A stretch of 64,000 nucleotides of DNA from NCBI GenBank assembly GCA_963676655.2, contig CAXXKX010000003.1:186001-250000 (forward strand). Direction: 5' to 3'. Below are positions 7,983 to 16,595 of this stretch, one piece after another. Source of the DNA: G963676655 sp963676655 (lineage in GTDB: Bacteria > Verrucomicrobiota > Lentisphaeria > Victivallales > Victivallaceae). Below the pieces are notes generated by a model. That model did no database searches. It was not told the origin of the DNA and saw only the letters and a program-made list of their open reading frames with translations. A program made the translations under genes and the position numbers. Numbering within the stretch: the stretch's first letter is position 1; each line of letters opens with the position of its first letter.

Positions 7983-10922
7983 ATGAATCAATGGTTTAAA
8001 ATAAGTATTTTGTCTCTCGCCGCCCTGGTTTCGGCCTGTACTGCCGCCGGTCGTGAACTCTGGAAACCGGCTCCGGGCCATGAAGGTAAACCGGTTATCT
8101 TCTGGGCTCATTATATGCCGATGGTGTCGTACGGCTTTCTGCACTGCAGCAATCATGCGGGCGGAAATATTGACGTTTTTCCGTTCTCCACTCAGGACGG
8201 AAGCGGCGAAGACAATTTATACAATGCCATGAAACAGGCTTTGGCCAGTGGAATCAACGGTTTTCAGTTTCTGACCTCGGTTCCCAAAGAAGCATATTCC
8301 GCCGCGGCCCGGATCAAAAAAGATACCGGTCAGACTTTCTATATTGCGTTAGAAGGCTGTGGCATGGGCGCCGATCCCAAAAAGGCCGCGGCCAAAATGG
8401 TCGCTTTCGCGAAAGAGGCTGAAAAAAGCCCGTTTGTCTATAAGGTCGACGGCAAGCCGGTGATCTTTTTCTATTCACAGGGCAAGTGGTCAGGAAACGG
8501 CGGAACGCATGTGAGCACCGGAGTACCGGCGGTCCGCGAACTGATGAAAAAGCAGGGAGTCGAAGTGATGCTGATTCCAACTGTCAGCAGTCAGGTTAAA
8601 GTTTTGCTGGACCGCATGGATATTATGTACCGGACTTTTCCGCCTTTTGTGAAAGGAAAATACGGTTCCGGCAAGTGGCTCAAGGAAACCAATTGGGATG
8701 GTATTACCGCGCTTAACGGCGGGGCGAACGCCAGGCAGGAGCAGGTTGAAGCGGTAAAGGAAATCCTGAAAAAATCGCAGAAACCGTTTCTGCTGGTTCC
8801 GTCCATCCGGACGATGTATGACAGTTCAAACCGCTGGTGGCAGGCGATTCATTGCCGGGGGCTTGGCGTCAGGGTTATCAGGCGCGATCTTAAACTGTGG
8901 CTGGAAGCCGGATTCAGATTATTTACTTTTTCCACCTGGAACGATATGATGGAAACCATGCTGATGCCGTCCAGCCGCAATCCCTGGGGACTGAACGATC
9001 TGATCAAATATTACCACGCATTGGCGGCAATCGGGCACAGCCCTTTCAAAAAACCGCATTTCGTCATCAGTTATGAACCTGAAGTTTTGCTGGGCGACCA
9101 GGGCTTTTTCCAATTTCTGGTATTACCGGAACGGGACTGTATGAGTGCGGACTACTCTATTAATGTGACAATGAAGAACATTGACGGAAAAAAATTGTTG
9201 TCATTCGGTAATCTGGCCCAGGTGGATAATGAGATTAACGATGCTCTGGCGGAAACCAGATATGATACGACCGGGATCAAAGATAAGTACATGCTTATGG
9301 TGCCGCACATAACAATCCGGCAGATCGATAAAACATCGGGAGAGAGTCGTGTTTTATTCAGCAACCTGAGATTGGCTCCGATCAGAATCCGATATAATAA
9401 ATTGCATTTTTACACTCCGTACACGATTTCGCTTAATCACGTTGATCCTCAATCAAAACTTGCCTTGCAATGGGCTGGAAAAAGTAATCCTGTTATTGAC
9501 GGTAAGGTTGGCTATATCGAAAAAATCAAACTTGATGTTGCGTCGGACAGCTCTTTCAGAAGAGTCAATTTAAATGAGAGCAGCCTTTCCGTCGGGGCTT
9601 TCAGATCGGATGATCTGCCCGGTAAACAGAGCGCCTTTTTTATCCGGATGACCACGTCCCGGAAAATAAGGTGTGTGCTTAATGTTGACAAAGGAATTGT
9701 CGATTCGGTTTATCATGCCCATTGGAATTTCAAAAAAGCCTTGAAAGCTGTCAGGAAAAACAAAGCTTACTTCGATATCAGTTATGACCATGCTTTGCCG
9801 ACGGTTGCCCGGGTGTTTGCCGACTCCAAAAGCGGTATAACCCTGCGCCTGGCGGGAATGAATGAACCTGTTGTGAATTCGACCATTGAAGAACTTGCTC
9901 AGAAGCCGCTGTGTACCAGCGTCACCATTGATAACAAAAAGATCGATGTCGATGTCAGGCTGACAACCGACGCAACCGATGCCAATATTGATTACCCGTT
10001 ACCTGCACAAGGGGTTTATGAACGGTCGCTGCCGTTGCAGAAAGGTCTTGGTGCGCTTCGCACGTTCCACGTTTGGGCGTTGGGAAAGAATGACACGATC
10101 AGCTACTCCAATCCGGTCGCGCTCGTCTTGAAAGGCAATAATGGCACCCGTAAAGTAAATTATATCAACACCGGCGGGGTCTTTGATGATTTTGTCAACG
10201 ACAGCAGTTCCGCCGCAGCCAATCCTTTTTCCGTTGCCGATATTGAGAATGCGGAAATCCCGGTTTGGATGATTCCTTACATTTTAATTGACTTCAATGA
10301 AGGTTGCGGGGCGCAGGTCAATCATAACGGAACCGCCATGCAGCTTGGACGCGGCTGGCTGACCGGTAACTGTAAATGGATCGAAAAGGGGTGGGATGGT
10401 GCCTCCCTGCAGATCAATGACGGTGCATTGAACCTGCGCTCCAAAACTATGCCGCACGGCAGTATGACGCTCAGTATGAGGGTTAAGTTCGCCGAACCGG
10501 AGCAGGAGCGTATTTTATTTGAAGACGGCGATAACTGGCAGATGAATCTTTCCGGGCCGCTTAGCCTCAGAATGGATGGTCAGGGAAGAGTTATCGCGCA
10601 TCGCGTTTGTTCCGGTAAAGACGCGTTCGTCAAGTCCGAAATCCCGCTGAAAAAAGGCTGGAACCATATTGTGGTAACTTACGACTTGAACCGGCTTAGT
10701 CTTTACGTGAACGGCAAACTCAGCGCCAGTAAAGATAATGTCAAACCGTCATATCAACGCACGCACTCCACGCCAAAGCTGGGAGTCTCCAAACTCCATA
10801 AAAGCAAAGGCGGACGCAAGTTGATGTTCGCCGGCCAGATAGATCAGATTGAGATTATCGGGACGGCGTTAAATGCGGATGAAGTTAATCAGATATTCAC
10901 CAATGGAAAATGGCAAAAATAA
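7983..10922 (+). CDS. Secreted GH71/GH99-like glycoside hydrolase with C-terminal LamG domain
   Basis: A 979-aa protein with a signal peptide (cut near residue 22, TAAG). Residues ~30-345 resemble the GH71/GH99 group of barrels: VIFWAHYMP at the first strand, ALASGINGFQFL, DGKPVIFFYSQG, and FSTWNDMMET with Trp319, Asp321 and Glu324. The pattern TW-x-D-x-x-E-T recurs in the GH71-like protein at 14404, so the two are distant relatives. GH71 acts on alpha-1,3-glucan and GH99 on mannans; the substrate here is unknown. A middle stretch (~350-760) is beta-rich and unassigned. From ~769 the chain is LamG-like (GWNHIVVTYDLNRLSLYVNGK, IDQIEIIGTALNADEV). It lies 24 bases behind the LamG protein and 17 bases before a prepilin-like gene. 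Confidence 0.68.
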   Translation: MNQWFKISILSLAALVSACTAAGRELWKPAPGHEGKPVIFWAHYMPMVSYGFLHCSNHAGGNIDVFPFSTQDGSGEDNLYNAMKQALASGINGFQFLTSVPKEAYSAAARIKKDTGQTFYIALEGCGMGADPKKAAAKMVAFAKEAEKSPFVYKVDGKPVIFFYSQGKWSGNGGTHVSTGVPAVRELMKKQGVEVMLIPTVSSQVKVLLDRMDIMYRTFPPFVKGKYGSGKWLKETNWDGITALNGGANARQEQVEAVKEILKKSQKPFLLVPSIRTMYDSSNRWWQAIHCRGLGVRVIRRDLKLWLEAGFRLFTFSTWNDMMETMLMPSSRNPWGLNDLIKYYHALAAIGHSPFKKPHFVISYEPEVLLGDQGFFQFLVLPERDCMSADYSINVTMKNIDGKKLLSFGNLAQVDNEINDALAETRYDTTGIKDKYMLMVPHITIRQIDKTSGESRVLFSNLRLAPIRIRYNKLHFYTPYTISLNHVDPQSKLALQWAGKSNPVIDGKVGYIEKIKLDVASDSSFRRVNLNESSLSVGAFRSDDLPGKQSAFFIRMTTSRKIRCVLNVDKGIVDSVYHAHWNFKKALKAVRKNKAYFDISYDHALPTVARVFADSKSGITLRLAGMNEPVVNSTIEELAQKPLCTSVTIDNKKIDVDVRLTTDATDANIDYPLPAQGVYERSLPLQKGLGALRTFHVWALGKNDTISYSNPVALVLKGNNGTRKVNYINTGGVFDDFVNDSSSAAANPFSVADIENAEIPVWMIPYILIDFNEGCGAQVNHNGTAMQLGRGWLTGNCKWIEKGWDGASLQINDGALNLRSKTMPHGSMTLSMRVKFAEPEQERILFEDGDNWQMNLSGPLSLRMDGQGRVIAHRVCSGKDAFVKSEIPLKKGWNHIVVTYDLNRLSLYVNGKLSASKDNVKPSYQRTHSTPKLGVSKLHKSKGGRKLMFAGQIDQIEIIGTALNADEVNQIFTNGKWQK

Positions 10923-10939
10923 AAGAAGGAGAAAGAACA

Positions 10940-11632
10940 ATGCAAAGAAAACAGTTTACACTCATTGAATTGCTGGTTGTGATCGCGATTATCGCAATTC
11001 TTGCCGCCATGCTGCTGCCGGCGTTGAACAAAGCAAGGAGTAAAGCGCGGTCCATCTACTGCGTAAATAATCTCAAGCAGATATCGCATTACTTTACCAA
11101 TTATATCAACGACTACGATGGATACACCCCGTTCAAAATCTCCGGTACTACTACCAGCAGACACTCGAATTATCAACACAGCTGGTTTTGGATATTGAGC
11201 GGTGCTTATCCCGATGTCTTCAAACAGGATCGCGATTTCAGCCGGAAAAAAGGTCGTCAGTTCTGGCATTGTCCTGAATCGCCGTTTTATTCAAGTACCG
11301 ATGTGACCAGTCAGGGACCGTCAGATTACGGTGCCAACAATGCTCTTGGCGCCACGCTGTCCGGAGACTGGAGTTACAAGTTGGTTGCCTGCGCTCCGAA
11401 ACCGTCGCAGAAGTTTGCTTTGGCCGACATCGGCAAAACCGGGCGGCCGAGACTGTATCCGGTATATCTATCCCGTCTGATCGAATCGGCCCGGCACGAA
11501 AACAGAATTAATATGAGCTTTCTCGACGGACACGTCGAAAACCGGGGTGATATAACTTTTATATGCCGTTGGGGGGAAAATAACTGGGGGGCTTTCAATT
11601 CTTCAAACGACCAAATTCCCTGGAAATTATAA
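10940..11632 (+). CDS. Prepilin-like secreted protein, H-X9-DG type (copy 2)
   Basis: A 230-aa protein. ATG 10940 is chosen because AAGGAG ends eight bases before it; an in-frame ATG at 10910 would overlap the preceding gene and has no ribosome site. MQRKQ precedes the helix FTLIELLVVIAIIAILAAML, followed by PALNKARSKAR. The globular domain has FWHCPES and ends with ARHENRINMSFLDGHVE, an exact H-X9-DG motif. Gln, not Gly, occupies the -1 position of the expected prepilin cleavage site. It is followed 26 bases later by another prepilin-like gene, so this module has two in tandem downstream of one hydrolase. Confidence 0.85.
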   Translation: MQRKQFTLIELLVVIAIIAILAAMLLPALNKARSKARSIYCVNNLKQISHYFTNYINDYDGYTPFKISGTTTSRHSNYQHSWFWILSGAYPDVFKQDRDFSRKKGRQFWHCPESPFYSSTDVTSQGPSDYGANNALGATLSGDWSYKLVACAPKPSQKFALADIGKTGRPRLYPVYLSRLIESARHENRINMSFLDGHVENRGDITFICRWGENNWGAFNSSNDQIPWKL

Positions 11633-11658
11633 TAACCATCAACGAAAGGGCCCTGAAA

Positions 11659-12387
11659 ATGAGAACTCGACAATTCACCTTGATTGAACTCCTGGTTGTG
11701 ATCGCTATTATCGCGATTCTGGCTTCAATGCTGCTGCCGGCATTGAATCAGGCCCGGGAGAAAGCCAAGACCATCAAGTGCGTCAACCAGATGAAACAGA
11801 TTTGCGGCGGGCACCTGATGTACAATACCGATAACGACGATTTTGTTGCTACCGCGATTCCTCCGAATAATAAATCATGGTGGTACGTCATCAGTCCGTA
11901 TCTTAACGGTAAACTGAATATGTGGGGCTGCCCCGGAACCAAAGATCCGGCCAGGTCCCTGAATGTTGCGTACACCAGCTCGTCAGCTGCCGCCAACTTC
12001 AAATGGCGCGCCAGTATCGGAATTAACAGCTGGACGTTTCTGGGCCGGGATAACTCCAATAAACTCGAGATTCGCAAGGCAAACAGATGCAAGAAGCCAA
12101 GTATTCTTATTTTCAGCGGCGATACCCGGACCGGAACTGATTACAAAGACATGACCGGCGGCGATCCTTCGACAAACGGCAATCTCTATTGCCGGCCCGA
12201 TCTGGCAATCTGTCCGATTGAAGCTGATATCGGTTTGCAGTCCTATTATGTCAGGCACGGCACCAATTCGCTGATCAATATGACCTTCCTTGACGGCCAT
12301 GCTGAAACCGTGACCGCAATGCAGCTGCTGTCATGGAAAGCCGGAAGAACTTCAACCTATAAAGAGGTTTTTTCCCAGGGGAAATAA
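11659..12387 (+). CDS. Prepilin-like secreted protein, H-X9-DG family (copy 3)
   Basis: A 242-aa protein with MRTRQ before FTLIELLVVIAIIAILASML and PALNQAREKAK. The rest holds WGCPGTK and ends with VRHGTNSLINMTFLDGHAET, in which eleven rather than nine residues separate His from Asp-Gly. The -1 residue is Gln. It is closest in layout to the copy at 13626: both contain IGINxWTFxG, a GDTRTG or DGRTG turn and an S-Y-Y-V-R-H segment. This suggests a duplication either side of the second GntR gene. It ends the first GntR module; a stem-loop follows at 12400-12430. Confidence 0.84.
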   Translation: MRTRQFTLIELLVVIAIIAILASMLLPALNQAREKAKTIKCVNQMKQICGGHLMYNTDNDDFVATAIPPNNKSWWYVISPYLNGKLNMWGCPGTKDPARSLNVAYTSSSAAANFKWRASIGINSWTFLGRDNSNKLEIRKANRCKKPSILIFSGDTRTGTDYKDMTGGDPSTNGNLYCRPDLAICPIEADIGLQSYYVRHGTNSLINMTFLDGHAETVTAMQLLSWKAGRTSTYKEVFSQGK

Positions 12388-12399
12388 TTTCTTCGCGGC

Positions 12400-12430
12400 C
12401 TGCTGAAATTTCGGTTAAGTTTTTCAGCAG
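12400..12430 (+). terminator. Stem-loop after the first GntR module
   Basis: CTGCTGAAA at 12400-12408 pairs with TTTCAGCAG at 12422-12430 (nine pairs, 13-base loop). It lies between the last prepilin-like gene of this module and the promoter of the next GntR gene. There is no T tract after it, so it may be a 3'-end stabiliser rather than an intrinsic terminator. Confidence 0.4.
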
Positions 12431-12468
12431 TAATCTGAATTATTCGATTAAAATATCAACACAGCGTA

Positions 12469-12497
12469 TTGACAAATTTTATTTCTCGTGGTATACT
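12469..12497 (+). promoter_or_regulatory. Sigma-70 promoter of the second GntR gene
   Basis: TTGACA at 12469-12474, a 17-base spacer, TATACT at 12492-12497. The layout is identical to the promoter at 5971-5999. Its presence rules out the in-frame TTG at 12469 as a translation start, because that codon is inside the -35 box. Confidence 0.87.
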
Positions 12498-12520
12498 CTT
12501 TTTATGTCAAAGACTATACC
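12490..12520. promoter_or_regulatory. Palindromic operator over the -10 box (GntR copy 2)
   Basis: GGTATAC at 12490-12496 and CTATACC at 12514-12520 form a 31-base inverted repeat with one mismatched pair. The left half begins two bases before the -10 box, exactly as in the 5992-6022 site. The consensus of the two sites is GKTATAC-N17-STATAMC. Confidence 0.7.
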
Positions 12521-12534
12521 AGAAGATTGTAATC

Positions 12535-13629
12535 ATGCAAAAACTTCAAAACGGACAAAAACGCAAACAGCTTGAGGACTTGCTCAAGGACCGGATTATT
12601 GCCGGTCACTGGCAGCCGGGAGATCCCTTTCCGACTTACGAAGAACTGGACAAGTTGTTCAACGCCAGCCGGGCAACGCTTTCCCATGTTCTCAAAAATC
12701 TCCAGCGTGATTTGTATACGGTGGCGGTCGAACGGCGCGGCACGTTTGTTGCTGACCGGATTCCGGCCCGGCACCGGATCGGCATGGTTTTCCGTCTGGA
12801 TGAAAATGAAAACAGTTTCTGGGCCAAACTGGCGCAGGCCGCGATCAGGTATAATCAGCAGCCGGGTGCGGCATACGAGTTTGTCATTGTCCGGGAACAT
12901 ATTCTATCGACCCCGTATCATGATGTTTACGGCAGGCTGCATGATCTGCTCAAACGCCGGATGCTTGGCGCGATGTTTTTTCCGTTTCCGCCGAATGATA
13001 ATCTCTTTGATGAATTTTTCGCCGAATTCCCGGATGTTCCGAGAGTCTCGTTCGCTCCGCCGCAGAGCAGGCACAGCCAGTTGCTGTTGAGTCTTGATGG
13101 AGAAGGCGCGGTTCAGCGGACCATTGAATACTTTGCGAAACAGGGAATCCGGCGGGTAGCATTTATTGTTTCCGGAACATCACCGCAAATTCCGTTTTTT
13201 GAACCTGCCGTCTCGGCCGCCGGACTGGAAACGCGGCCGGAGTGGATGATCCCGGTAACGAAAGAGCACCCGGAATATGTTTCTCGGCTGATCTGGCTGC
13301 TGCTTTCCCTGCCGCCGGAACAACGTCCCCAGGGCTTTTACCTTGCCAACGATGTTGACTTCCCCGCGGTCCAGAAGGCTATTCTGGAATCCGGCGTGGA
13401 GCCGGAAACGCTTTGCCTGGTCAGTCATGCCAATTTTCCCGATCCCAATACCACGCTGCTTCCGGTCAAACGGGTCGGCTTCAGTTCCGACCGGATTGTC
13501 ATGTCCATTGCGCAACTGGTCAAGGATTATTATGAGCATAAGGATACTACTAAGATATTGATCCCGGCCGAAGAGGGGCCGGACCCGGTTTGTAATAATT
13601 CAACCATAACAATAAAGGAGACGGTATGA
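12535..13629 (+). CDS. GntR-type transcription factor with LacI-like effector domain (copy 2)
   Basis: A 364-aa paralogue of the regulator at 6055. ATG 12535 is chosen because every in-frame start further upstream lies in or before the promoter; the ribosome site (AGAAG) is weak. Residues ~8-72 form the GntR winged helix (LEDLLKDRIIAGHW, PTYEELDKLFNASRATLSHVLKNL), almost matching copy 1 in the recognition helix (NASRATLSHV against DASRATLHYV). This explains why both genes have the same operator. The effector domain is a sugar-sensor type fold (GMVFRLDENENSFWAKL, GFYLANDVDFPAVQKAIL, VGFSSDRIVMSIAQLV). The gene ends in an ATGA overlap with a prepilin-like gene, so regulator and prepilin are translationally coupled. 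Confidence 0.86.
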   Translation: MQKLQNGQKRKQLEDLLKDRIIAGHWQPGDPFPTYEELDKLFNASRATLSHVLKNLQRDLYTVAVERRGTFVADRIPARHRIGMVFRLDENENSFWAKLAQAAIRYNQQPGAAYEFVIVREHILSTPYHDVYGRLHDLLKRRMLGAMFFPFPPNDNLFDEFFAEFPDVPRVSFAPPQSRHSQLLLSLDGEGAVQRTIEYFAKQGIRRVAFIVSGTSPQIPFFEPAVSAAGLETRPEWMIPVTKEHPEYVSRLIWLLLSLPPEQRPQGFYLANDVDFPAVQKAILESGVEPETLCLVSHANFPDPNTTLLPVKRVGFSSDRIVMSIAQLVKDYYEHKDTTKILIPAEEGPDPVCNNSTITIKETV

Positions 13630-14402
13630 AGAGGTCATGCGCAAAAGATGTTCCGGTGCCTGCGGAGTGTTCGTTCGTAAGTTGTTTCACGCTTATTGAA
13701 TTGCTGGTAGTAATAGCTATTATTGCTATCCTTGCGTCAATGCTGCTGCCGGCGTTGAATCAGGCCCGTGACAAGGCCAAAGCAATCAACTGTCAGAATC
13801 AGTTGAAAACGCTGGGTATGGCTAATTTACAGTACATCGATGATTATCAGGGCTATATTGCTTCCGCCCGGACCAAGGATGGAGTTGCCTGGTATTCACG
13901 CCTGCCGGTCTATATGGATAATACCTTGAAAAGCTGGTGGTGTCCCGGTTCGGTCGGGAAACTGGATAAATTGAAGGTCAGGTATGACAGTTCAAGCGCG
14001 TTCAACGCGTTTCGCCTTGAAGCCGGGATCGGCATCAACGGATGGACTTTCAGCGGTAAAAATTCATCCGAGACAATGACTGTGGTTCATAAGGACAATA
14101 TGTACAAATATCCGTCACTATTAGTTTATGCCGCCGACGGTCGGACCGGCAGGGAGGCGGATTCTTTCGGTGTCAACTCCTACAATAATACGGCTCTGTT
14201 GCTCAAGCCGACTGATAGACTTGCTCCGATAGAGGGAACCCCCGGACACTTTTCCTACTATGTCCGGCATTCTCAAAATATCAATACTTTGATGCTGGAC
14301 GGACATTCGGAGTCAGTACCGGCCCATAAATTTTTACAGTGGAAGGCGCTTATTTACAGCTCCGGCAGTGATTTGAGAAAACATTTCTTAGGAATTGATT
14401 AA
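13626..14402 (+). CDS. Prepilin-like secreted protein, H-X9-DG type (copy 4)
   Basis: A 258-aa protein starting in an ATGA overlap with the GntR gene, behind AAAGGAG. It has the longest leader of the five, about 22 residues with three cysteines (MKRSCAKDVPVPAECSFVSC), before FTLIELLVVIAIIAILASML and PALNQARDKAK. The -1 residue is Cys. The body contains WWCPGS and GIGINGWTFSG, and ends with VRHSQNINTLMLDGHSES, an exact H-X9-DG motif. The tight coupling to its regulator and the position just before two large secreted hydrolases make this the clearest example of the prepilin/hydrolase association in the window. Confidence 0.85.
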   Translation: MKRSCAKDVPVPAECSFVSCFTLIELLVVIAIIAILASMLLPALNQARDKAKAINCQNQLKTLGMANLQYIDDYQGYIASARTKDGVAWYSRLPVYMDNTLKSWWCPGSVGKLDKLKVRYDSSSAFNAFRLEAGIGINGWTFSGKNSSETMTVVHKDNMYKYPSLLVYAADGRTGREADSFGVNSYNNTALLLKPTDRLAPIEGTPGHFSYYVRHSQNINTLMLDGHSESVPAHKFLQWKALIYSSGSDLRKHFLGID

Positions 14403-14403
14403 T

Positions 14404-16575
14404 ATGGAAAGAACGAATATGAAAACAATTATTGGATGCGGGCTGGCTTTGTCCGCCGCCTTGTGTGTGTGCGGTGCGAATACTCCGCTCAGGTCGGTTG
14501 ATCAACTGCCGGTAGACCGGTTCGACGAATATCAGCCGGATACTTTTCCGCCGTACCCCTGGCTGCCGGTCGGGAAGTCCGGCGACGGCGTTGAAATTCT
14601 GCTCAAGAAGGCCGCCAACAGTCCGTTTGTGAAAAACGACGTGACCGGCAAAGGGCTGGTATTGACCGATACCAGCAGTACCGCCGGTAAAGGCGTCGGC
14701 TTCAAAATTGATTTTCGCCCGCCGCCGGAGGGCAAAGTCTATCTCGGCTTTGATTTCAAGTTTGACAACCCGAAAAGCGGTCCCGGCGTGGATCTGGTAT
14801 GCAAGCTGGATAACCGCAAAAGCGGTCGCGGCTTGACTCTGCATCTCGGTAAAGACGGTAATTTATCTTTAGCGGATGGGGCGCTTAAAACTCTGGCTCC
14901 GCTTAAATCCGGACTTTGGTATCACGCCGCGATCGTGCTGAACGGTGACAAGACTGATATTTCGCTGCTGGACATTAAAAACGCCAGGACCAATCAATAT
15001 TCCGTGTTCGTCCGCAACCATAAAAAGTTTTACAAAACGCAGCAGCAGATTGCGCCGCCGGATTATTATGATCAACTCTCGTTCAGCAGTGAGGGTCCGG
15101 ACGCCGGCACCGGGGCGTGGGCGATTGACAATATCTGCATGGCCGGCAAAGTAGATGCTGCCCGTGACAAATGGTATCCGTTTGACATGTTGTCCAAGGA
15201 TAAATTACGTGCCTGTAAACGCAAAGTTTTTTCCTATTTTTATATCTACAGTTCCGGCTGGTCAAATCAAGATCCTGGTTTGTCATGGTACACCCGGACC
15301 GTTCTGAACCCGACCCTGACTAAACCGGACCGTCGCAAAGGCGGTAGCGAAATGTTCTGTCGGCCACTGCCGCGCCCGCCGATGCAAGAGCCTAAACTGA
15401 CCAAACCTGACCAACTCCTTAAAGCGATGGAAGAGGAGGTCAGACTCGGAATCCAACAGGGGCTTGACGGTTTCTATGCCGATTTTCACAGTCATCCGAA
15501 AGCGGCAGGTGGAGTAAAGTTTTTTACCGAGAAGTCTTTCATTCTGATGGACGCGGCTCAACGGGTTGATCCCGATTTCAAGATTCTTCCATGTATTTAT
15601 TCATCAACCAAGACTCTTGGCGCTAAGGGTGGGGCCGATAAGGGCATGGACCCGGTAACTTATGCCAATTCAGATATTATTAAACGCATCGCCAAACATC
15701 CCGCCGCGCTGCGGTTGCCGGACGGCCGTCTGGTCATGAGCATGTGGTTTACGGAGAAACACAGTCCCGGCTGGTGGCAGAAGGTGCTAGAACAAATGAA
15801 GAAGAACGGTTATCCCGCCGTCCTTGTGGGGCATTTTAACACAAACGGTCAGCTTCAGGCTTTTGCCGACGCCAAAGTCTGCTACGGGATGGCCCAATGG
15901 GGCTGCCGTCATGTCTGTGATTACGCCTGGGGAAAATATGGCCGGAAATTCACCGATTTGCTGATCTATCCGGTCTCGTCCCAGGATGTGCGGAGTCGCG
16001 GATGCGGCCTTTGGGAAGCCGAAGGCAGCGGCTTGCTGCGTAATCTGTGGACGCTGGCCCGAAGAGACAAAGCTGACTGGGTGTTCATGGATACCTGGTC
16101 GGATTACACTGAAACCCCGATGGCTCCTTCAACCTACATCGGCTTCGTGCCTTACGATTTAAACGCATATTACAGCCAATGGTTCAAGACCGGTGAGCAA
16201 CCGGCGATTGTGCGTGACCGGTTGTACTATTTTTATCGCCGCAATCGTTCCGACCTCAAACCGGAGATCGGCCCGAAATGGAAATTCCGGATCACCAAGG
16301 CTAAGGACGAAGTTGAACTGTTGGCGTTTTTGAAAGCCCCGGGCGAACTCAAGATCGTCATTGACGGCAAAGAATACAAAAAATCCGCCCCGGCCGGAAT
16401 CACTTCGTTCAAGGTGCCGATGCCGAAAGATAAACAGTTTGTGCCGGAATTCTCACTTACCCGGAACGGCAAAGTGATCGCCTCCGGCAAAGGGCAGTTT
16501 ACGGTGATGAATAAAGTCGAATACTCCCATATGATCTATTCTTCAGGGATAATCGCTCCTGATGATGAAAAATAA
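14404..16575 (+). CDS. Secreted GH71-like glycoside hydrolase
   Basis: About 723 aa. ATG 14404 or ATG 14419 (which has GGAAAG in front) is the start; both give a signal peptide ending near VCGANT. Residues ~95-245 are a LamG-like sandwich (VYLGFDFKFD, GLWYHAAIVLNGDKTDISLLD). Residues ~265-620 are GH71-like: VFSYFYIYSSGW, GIQQGLDGFYADFHSH, LPDGRLVMSMWFTE, and MDTWSDYTET with Trp565, Asp567 and Glu570, matching the TW-x-D-x-x-E-T motif of the protein at 7983. GH71 enzymes are alpha-1,3-glucanases, but bacterial members of this wider group are mostly uncharacterised. The C-terminal ~80 residues form a small beta domain. It overlaps the end of the prepilin-like gene region closely and precedes a GH42-like gene by 20 bases. 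Confidence 0.68.
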   Translation: MERTNMKTIIGCGLALSAALCVCGANTPLRSVDQLPVDRFDEYQPDTFPPYPWLPVGKSGDGVEILLKKAANSPFVKNDVTGKGLVLTDTSSTAGKGVGFKIDFRPPPEGKVYLGFDFKFDNPKSGPGVDLVCKLDNRKSGRGLTLHLGKDGNLSLADGALKTLAPLKSGLWYHAAIVLNGDKTDISLLDIKNARTNQYSVFVRNHKKFYKTQQQIAPPDYYDQLSFSSEGPDAGTGAWAIDNICMAGKVDAARDKWYPFDMLSKDKLRACKRKVFSYFYIYSSGWSNQDPGLSWYTRTVLNPTLTKPDRRKGGSEMFCRPLPRPPMQEPKLTKPDQLLKAMEEEVRLGIQQGLDGFYADFHSHPKAAGGVKFFTEKSFILMDAAQRVDPDFKILPCIYSSTKTLGAKGGADKGMDPVTYANSDIIKRIAKHPAALRLPDGRLVMSMWFTEKHSPGWWQKVLEQMKKNGYPAVLVGHFNTNGQLQAFADAKVCYGMAQWGCRHVCDYAWGKYGRKFTDLLIYPVSSQDVRSRGCGLWEAEGSGLLRNLWTLARRDKADWVFMDTWSDYTETPMAPSTYIGFVPYDLNAYYSQWFKTGEQPAIVRDRLYYFYRRNRSDLKPEIGPKWKFRITKAKDEVELLAFLKAPGELKIVIDGKEYKKSAPAGITSFKVPMPKDKQFVPEFSLTRNGKVIASGKGQFTVMNKVEYSHMIYSSGIIAPDDEK

Positions 16576-16595
16576 CTAGTTGAAAAAGGTTTTAC

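Noticed and set aside
12469..12534. Upstream in-frame TTG start for the second GntR gene
   Set aside because: The codon is inside the -35 box of a consensus promoter and the added residues do not match the paralogue.
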